A stretch of DNA of 64,000 bases from Actinospineispora eucalypti (GTDB lineage Bacteria > Actinomycetota > Actinomycetes > Mycobacteriales > Pseudonocardiaceae): assembly GCA_014208095.1 (NCBI GenBank), contig JACHMT010000004.1, positions 372,001-436,000 of the forward strand. The letters are read 5' to 3'. Positions 59,289-64,000 of the stretch are shown in pieces. The notes under the pieces are model-generated. The model searched no databases. It saw nothing but the letters and a program-made list of their open reading frames with translations, and was not told the origin of the DNA. Each line of letters begins with the position of its first letter. The stretch's first letter is position 1. The position numbers and the translations under genes are program-made.

Positions 59289-59777
59289 ACCCATATCGCG
59301 GGTTTCCCCAGCCCATGTCGCGGGTTTGTCCGCACTGTGTCGCGGATTTGTGCTCCGGCCCGCCGGTTCGGGTGGGGCAGGTTTGGCCGACGACTTGGAC
59401 GGTGGGGCAGGGTGCCCTGCCCCGGTTCGGCGCCGGGCCACCGAGCGCCAACTACGGACAGCAACTAATTCGTCATCATCGAGTTCGACACCAGCCTGGT
59501 TCGATTTTTGAGCAATCAGACTGACGTGGACCTCGACACGACGCGCCGGCCGATCCGACCCGCAGTGCCCGCCAGCCGCGGCAGGCGGCTCGCAAGCCAC
59601 GGCAGACCGCCGCTCCGCGCCGTCCAAGCTGCTGCCGAACCTGCCCGTTCCGAACCGGCGGGCCGGAGCGCAAAATCCGCGACACAGTGCGGACGAATCC
59701 GCGACATGGGCTGTGAAAACCCGCGATATGGGCTGGGGAAACCCGCGATATGGGCTGGGGAGACCCGCGATATGGGG
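59289..59777. repeat. Family A inverted-repeat element, copy 2, with 3'-end motifs
   Basis: Fills the whole gap between convergent dehydrogenase and ROK stops. Imperfect inverted arms of ~120 bp (59290-59410 with about 59612-59740) begin CCCATATCGCGGGTTT and share TGTCCGCACTGTGTCGCGGAT and GGCCCGCCGGTTCGG. A central hairpin (59475-59545; TCGAGTTCGACACCAG) matches the hairpin of the 11.1 kb copy in opposite orientation. Extra direct units of CCCGCGATATGG follow to 59775. The motif starts within a few bases of both flanking stop codons. No gene inside. Confidence 0.82.
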
Positions 59778-60980
59778 TTAGGTGAGGGTGCGTTTGATGC
59801 GGCTTGGTGACAACGCTCGTTCTATGCCCAGGACTGTGGCGCCGGCCAGGCCGGCGTACTCGCCCAGCGTGGACGTGGTGAGGACCAGGTTGCGGGTGGC
59901 CAGGGGGAGGGCGCGTTCGTAGACGACGGCGCGGATGCCGGCCAGGAGCTCGTCGCTCGCGGCGGTGAGCGAGCCGCCGATGGTCACCCGGGCCGGGTTG
60001 TAGAAGTGGACCAGGGTGGCCACCACTTCGCCGATCAGCTCGGCGGCCTCCCGGACCAGGCGCACCGCGACCGGGTCGCCGTGCGCGGCCAGCGCGCGGA
60101 CGTCGGCGATGGTGGCGGGCTGCGCCGGTAACCGGCCGGCGATGGCCGACGCGGAGGCGACCGCCTCGATGCAGCCCACGTTGCCGCACACGCACCGGAT
60201 GTCCGGGCCGCCGCGCACCCGGATGTGCCCGATGTCGCCGGCCGAGCCGTCCGCGCCGTGGTGCAGCTCGCCGGCCCGGGTGATCAGCCCGCCGCCGATG
60301 CCGGTGCCCACCTTGACGAACAGCAGCGGCGCCTGGTCCGCCGGCAACGAACGCGCCTCGCCGAGGGCGCGCAGGTTGACGTCGTTCTCCAGCATCACCG
60401 GGCATTCGAACTCCCGGCGCAGCCGGCCGGACACCGGGTAGGCGTGCCAGCCGGGCATGATCGGCGGGCGGACCGGCATGCCTTGGCGGGTGTCCACCGG
60501 CCCGGGGACCCCGATCACCATCGCTCGTGCCGGCCCGGGCAGCCGGGCGCGGAGCTTGCGCAGCGACGCCTCGACCACGTCCAGCACCGGGTCCGGCCCG
60601 TCCGCGATCTCGCAGTCCACGTGGGTGTGCGCGAGCAGGCGCTGGCCGAGGTCGACCACGGCCAGGTGGGCACCGTGTGCTCCCAGGTCGGCGACCAGTA
60701 CGTGGCCGCCACCGGGGGACAGGCGCAACCGCTCGGCCGGCCGGCCGCGGCCGACCGGCGGAGGCGGGTTCGCGTCGAGCTCCAGCAGATGCCCGGCGAG
60801 CAGCTGGTCCACCGCGTTGCTCACCGTGGTGCGCGCCAACCCGGTGGCGATCACCAGGTCGGCCTTGCTGGCCGCCGCGCCCGAGGCGAGCAGCCGGGCG
60901 AGGGTGCTCAGGAGAACGGCCGAACCGTTCCGCGCGGCGTCCGTCGGCGGGTTCAGGCGTAACAGGGGCAACACCGGCAA
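59778..60980 (-). CDS. ROK-family repressor/sugar kinase-like regulator
   Basis: A 400-aa protein: N-terminal winged HTH (about 25-70, SKADLVIATGLARTTVSNAVDQLL), then the ROK fold with VADLGAHGAHLAVVD, VKVGTGIGGGLI and the zinc motif GHIRVRGGPDIRCVCGNVGCIE. Acts as a sugar-responsive repressor (XylR/NagC type). Divergent from the ABC sugar importer, its likely target. TTG 60980 lacks a close ribosome site; GTG 60974 is an alternative. Confidence 0.88.
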   Translation of the reverse strand: MPVLPLLRLNPPTDAARNGSAVLLSTLARLLASGAAASKADLVIATGLARTTVSNAVDQLLAGHLLELDANPPPPVGRGRPAERLRLSPGGGHVLVADLGAHGAHLAVVDLGQRLLAHTHVDCEIADGPDPVLDVVEASLRKLRARLPGPARAMVIGVPGPVDTRQGMPVRPPIMPGWHAYPVSGRLRREFECPVMLENDVNLRALGEARSLPADQAPLLFVKVGTGIGGGLITRAGELHHGADGSAGDIGHIRVRGGPDIRCVCGNVGCIEAVASASAIAGRLPAQPATIADVRALAAHGDPVAVRLVREAAELIGEVVATLVHFYNPARVTIGGSLTAASDELLAGIRAVVYERALPLATRNLVLTTSTLGEYAGLAGATVLGIERALSPSRIKRTLT

Positions 60981-61093
60981 CTCGAGAATCGTCTTCCTCT
61001 TTTCGCCGGATTAATAACCAGGTGAAACATTATTCCGTCGTTGTGCGGCATTGGTCAACCGCCGAAACTGCATGCGTGTCGAAGGAGCCACCG

Positions 61094-62596
61094 GTGGAAC
61101 TTCTGCGTATGCGCGGTGTATGCAAGCACTTCCCCGGTGTGCGCGCGCTGGACGGCGTGGACCTGGACGTGGCCGCCGGCGAGGTGCACTGCCTGCTCGG
61201 CCAGAACGGCGCCGGCAAGTCCACCCTGATCAAGGTGCTGGCCGGCGCACACAAGCCGGACGGCGGCGAGCTGTACTGGTCCGGCGAGCTGGTCAACTTC
61301 GACAACCCGCACGCCGCCGACGCCGCGGGCGTCGCCGCCATCCACCAGGAGCTGGACCTGGTGCCCGGGCTGAGCGTGGCGGAGAACATCTTCCTCGGCC
61401 ACGAGCCGGCCCGGCTGGGTTGGGTCCGGCGGCGGGAGGCGCACCGGAAGGCCCGCGAGCTGCTCACCCGGCTGGGTCACCCGGAGATCCCCACCCACCG
61501 CGAGGTCGGTGACCTTCCGGCGGCCGGACAGCAGATCGTCAGCGTGGCCCGCGCGCTTTCCCGCAACGCCGAGCTGATCGTGATGGACGAGCCGTCGGCC
61601 GTGCTGGACCCGGCCGAGGTGACCAACCTGTTCCGGGTGATCCGCGAGCTGACCCACGCTGGGGTCGCCGTGGTCTACATATCGCACCGGCTGGACGAGA
61701 TCCGGGCCATCGGCGACCGCCTCACCGTGCTCAAGGACGGGCGCACGGTGGCCCGCAACCTGCCCGCCGCCGACACCTCCACCGAGCAGGTCATCCGGCT
61801 GATGACCGGCCGGGCGCTGGACCAGCCGGCCCGGTCCGCGCCGGGCGGCGCCCGACCGCCCGGCGGGTTCGCGCTGGAGGTCGACGGGCTGGGCCGCGAC
61901 GGCGAGTTCGCTGACGTCAGCTTCCAGGTGCGGGCCGGGGAGATCGTCGGGCTGGCCGGGCTGGTCGGATCCGGGCGCTCGGAGATCCTGGAGACGGTCT
62001 ACGGCGCCCGCCGTGCCGGCGCCGGAACGGTCCGGGTGCGCGGCAACCCACTCGCCCCCGGCTCCGTGCCGGCCGCCGTCGAAGCCGGCGTCGGGCTGTG
62101 CCCGGAGGAGCGCAAGGGCCAGGCCCTGATCCTGCACGAGTCGGTGTACCGGAACGTCTCGCTGCCGGTGCTGGACCGGTTCGCCCGCGCCGGCTTCCTG
62201 GCCGAGGACGCCGACCTGGCCGAGGCCGCGCGCACCACGGAACGGCTGGACGTGCGGCCGGCCGACCCGACCGCGCCGGTGCGCACCCTTTCCGGCGGCA
62301 ACCAGCAGAAGGTGGTGCTGGCCCGCTGGCTGCTGGCCGGCTCGCGGGTGTTGTTGCTGGACGAGCCGACCCGGGGCGTGGACGTCGGTGCCCGCGCGGA
62401 GATCTACTCGCTGATCCGGGACGCGGTGGGGCGGGGTGTGGCCGTGGTGCTGGTGTCCAGCGACATCCCCGAGGTGCTCGGGCTGGCCGACCAGGTGCTG
62501 GTGGTCGCGGACGGCCGGGTGGTGCACCGCGCGCCGGCCGCCGAGCTGGACGAACAAAGCGTGCTCGACCTGGTGATGCAGGGGGAGCGGGCATGA
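61094..62596 (+). CDS. Ribose/xylose-type ABC transporter ATP-binding protein
   Basis: Double ATPase subunit (500 aa) of a CUT2-family sugar importer. NBD1 has Walker A GQNGAGKST and Walker B VMDEP; its signature loop is degenerate (LPAAGQQI). NBD2 has LSGGNQQKVVLARWL and LLDEPTRGVDVGA but a non-canonical Walker A (GLVGSGRSE), normal for this family. GTG 61094 is chosen for AAGGAG six bases upstream. The permease overlaps its stop (ATGA). Confidence 0.93.
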   Translation: MELLRMRGVCKHFPGVRALDGVDLDVAAGEVHCLLGQNGAGKSTLIKVLAGAHKPDGGELYWSGELVNFDNPHAADAAGVAAIHQELDLVPGLSVAENIFLGHEPARLGWVRRREAHRKARELLTRLGHPEIPTHREVGDLPAAGQQIVSVARALSRNAELIVMDEPSAVLDPAEVTNLFRVIRELTHAGVAVVYISHRLDEIRAIGDRLTVLKDGRTVARNLPAADTSTEQVIRLMTGRALDQPARSAPGGARPPGGFALEVDGLGRDGEFADVSFQVRAGEIVGLAGLVGSGRSEILETVYGARRAGAGTVRVRGNPLAPGSVPAAVEAGVGLCPEERKGQALILHESVYRNVSLPVLDRFARAGFLAEDADLAEAARTTERLDVRPADPTAPVRTLSGGNQQKVVLARWLLAGSRVLLLDEPTRGVDVGARAEIYSLIRDAVGRGVAVVLVSSDIPEVLGLADQVLVVADGRVVHRAPAAELDEQSVLDLVMQGERA

Positions 62597-63621
62597 CGCG
62601 CGCGAACGTACCTCCCGCGAAGGAGACCGCCCGGGCCGGCCATCCAGCCGACCCCGACGACGTGGCCGGCCCGACCCGGCCCGGGCGGTTCTCCGTGTCC
62701 CGGCTGCCCCGGCACAACCTGGGCCTGGTCGGGGTGCTCGCCGCGCTGGGCGTGATCGGCGTGCTCACCGCGCCGACCTTCCTCAGCGCCGGCAACCTGC
62801 TGACCATCCTGACCTCGGCGTCGATCATCGGCGTGCTCACCGTCGGGGCCACCTTCGTGATCATCGGCGGGGGAATCGACCTTTCGGTCGGCAAGGTGAT
62901 GGCGCTGGCCTCGGTGTGGGCGACCACGGTGGCCACGCAGTCCTACGGGCCGGTGGTGATGGTGTTCTGCGCGCTGGTCGTCGGCGTGGGTGCCGGGCTG
63001 GTCAACGGGCTGCTCATCTCCTACGGGCGGATCGTGCCGTTCATCGTCACGCTGGCCATGCTCATCTCCGCGCAGGGCCTGGCCGAGCGGATCTCCGGGA
63101 AGCGCAGCCAGATCGTCACCGACCCGGTGATCGCCGGCATCGCCAGCACCCGGCTGCTGGGCATCCCGCTGCTGGTCTACATCTTCGCCGTGGTGGTGGC
63201 GCTGGGCTGGGTGCTGCTGAACCGCACCACGTTCGGCCGGCGCACCTTCGCCATCGGCGGCAACCCCGAGGCGGCCCGGCTGGCCGGCATCGACGTGCGC
63301 CGGCACACCGCCGCGCTGTACGCGGTGTCCGGGCTGTGCTGCGGCATCGCCGCGATCATGATCGCCTCGCTGACCACCACCGGGTCCAGCACCCACGGCA
63401 CGCTCTACGAGCTGGACGCGATCGCGGCGGTGATCATCGGCGGCACGCTGCTCTCCGGCGGCCGGGGCACCCTGATCGGCTCCATCCTCGGCGTACTGGT
63501 GTTCACCACGATCACCAACCTGTTCGTGCTGAACAACCTGGAGACCGAGGTCCAGAACATCGCCAAGGGCGCGATCATCGTCGCCGCCGTGCTGGTGCAG
63601 AGGAGGACACGTGCTACGTAG
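62593..63621 (+). CDS. ABC sugar transporter permease (RbsC-like)
   Basis: Membrane permease (342 aa) with about ten helices. IIGGGIDLSVGKVMAL and FAIGGNPEAARLAGIDVRRH are RbsC/XylH-type signatures. ATG 62593 overlaps the ATPase stop. The 3' end overlaps the start of the binding-protein gene by 11 bp. Confidence 0.93.
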   Translation: MTRANVPPAKETARAGHPADPDDVAGPTRPGRFSVSRLPRHNLGLVGVLAALGVIGVLTAPTFLSAGNLLTILTSASIIGVLTVGATFVIIGGGIDLSVGKVMALASVWATTVATQSYGPVVMVFCALVVGVGAGLVNGLLISYGRIVPFIVTLAMLISAQGLAERISGKRSQIVTDPVIAGIASTRLLGIPLLVYIFAVVVALGWVLLNRTTFGRRTFAIGGNPEAARLAGIDVRRHTAALYAVSGLCCGIAAIMIASLTTTGSSTHGTLYELDAIAAVIIGGTLLSGGRGTLIGSILGVLVFTTITNLFVLNNLETEVQNIAKGAIIVAAVLVQRRTRAT

Positions 63622-64000
63622 GGGATTCCTGGCCGGTGCGGTCGGGGTGGGAGCCGGGGTGGCACTCACCGCTTGTACGAGCAACACACCGGCCGGCAAC
63701 AACGCCGCGCCCGCCCCGGGTGCCGCCGCACCGGCCGGAAACAATGCGGCTCCGGGCCGCCCGGTGACCATCGGGTTCTCCGCGCCGGCCGCCGACCACG
63801 GCTGGATCGCGGCCATCGCCAAGAACGCCCAGGCGCAGGCCGGGCAGTACCCGGACGTCACCTACCAGCCGGTGAACCCGACCAACGACATCACCCAGCA
63901 GATCGCCGCCGTGGAGACACTGATCAACAAGAAGGTGGACGCGCTGGTCATCCTGCCCAACGACGGCAGCCAGCTCACCTCGCTGGGCCGGCGCGCCATG
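63611..64000 (+). CDS. ABC sugar-binding lipoprotein (5' part, runs off window)
   Basis: First 130 codons of a substrate-binding protein. Signal peptide RRGFLAGAVGVGAGVALTAC has a lipobox LTAC, then a Pro/Ala/Asn linker and the start of a periplasmic-binding-protein-1 type fold (VTIGFSAPAADHGWIAAIAKNAQ, VDALVILPNDGSQL). GTG 63611 has AGGAGG four bases upstream. Substrate undetermined. Confidence 0.92.
   Translation, partial: MLRRGFLAGAVGVGAGVALTACTSNTPAGNNAAPAPGAAAPAGNNAAPGRPVTIGFSAPAADHGWIAAIAKNAQAQAGQYPDVTYQPVNPTNDITQQIAAVETLINKKVDALVILPNDGSQLTSLGRRAM

Noticed and set aside
1..64000. tRNA, rRNA or riboswitch genes, prophage or integrase
   Set aside because: None recognised by eye in any gap; a covariance-model scan would be needed to exclude small RNAs.

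Overview
The window is high-GC actinobacterial DNA: many GTG and TTG starts, dense start/stop overlaps, mycothiol-linked genes (S-(hydroxymethyl)mycothiol dehydrogenase and an MshC-like ligase) and a family-19 (DUF574) methyltransferase. A Pseudonocardiales-type actinomycete is my inference; nothing seen fixes the genus. Names come from recognising motifs and gene order by eye, because no search was run.

1-10.4 kb: a propane/acetone/phenol-type soluble diiron monooxygenase locus of the prm/mim kind. A divergent MimR/AcoR-like regulator (cut by the left edge) faces prmA-prmB-prmC-prmD, an amidohydrolase, a DUF59 protein, a zinc alcohol dehydrogenase and a specialised GroEL-like chaperonin, most of them overlapping by 1-4 nt. 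10.3-13 kb: DtxR/MntR-type repressor and NRAMP metal transporter, separated by a large non-coding inverted-repeat element. 13-26.5 kb: two MFS transporters, a GGCT-like protein, a PIN/Phd toxin-antitoxin pair, a mycothiol-dependent formaldehyde dehydrogenase with its MBL partner, an enoyl-CoA hydratase, a ceramidase-like membrane protein, fumarylacetoacetase, a UbiB-family kinase, small hypothetical genes and an S4 protein.

26.7-37.5 kb: an oxidative accessory region. It holds a degenerate methyltransferase with an internal 15-bp repeat, a flavin monooxygenase coupled to a ferritin-like diiron protein, an esterase with divergent TetR, a tandem universal stress protein, a FAD oxidoreductase overlapping an AveC-family membrane protein, a divergent TetR sharing a perfect palindrome, a methyltransferase and a secreted Pro/Ala-rich protein. 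37.8-46.5 kb: two paralogous membrane-anchored proteins with Pro-rich cytoplasmic arms, a DUF4392 protein next to a 22-bp tandem array, a YtcJ-like amidohydrolase, MshC-like ligase, and a rhodanese/CstR sulfur-stress operon. 46.6-51.6 kb: aldehyde dehydrogenase and divergent PucR regulator, then an M1 peptidase.

51.6-59.3 kb: phenylacetate-type genes (enoyl-CoA hydratase, TetR, paaABC) with two matching PaaR-like operators, a tail-anchored hypothetical, another TetR, an SDR and a zinc dehydrogenase. 59.3-64 kb: a second large inverted-repeat element, a ROK repressor and a divergent ribose-type ABC sugar importer cut by the right edge.

The least explained content is non-coding. At least three families of inverted-repeat elements (A: about 11.13-11.55 and 59.29-59.78 kb, with a fragment between prmA and prmB; B: 25.79-26.10 and 32.66-32.93 kb; C: 29.76-29.93 kb) sit between genes, and several abut stop codons.
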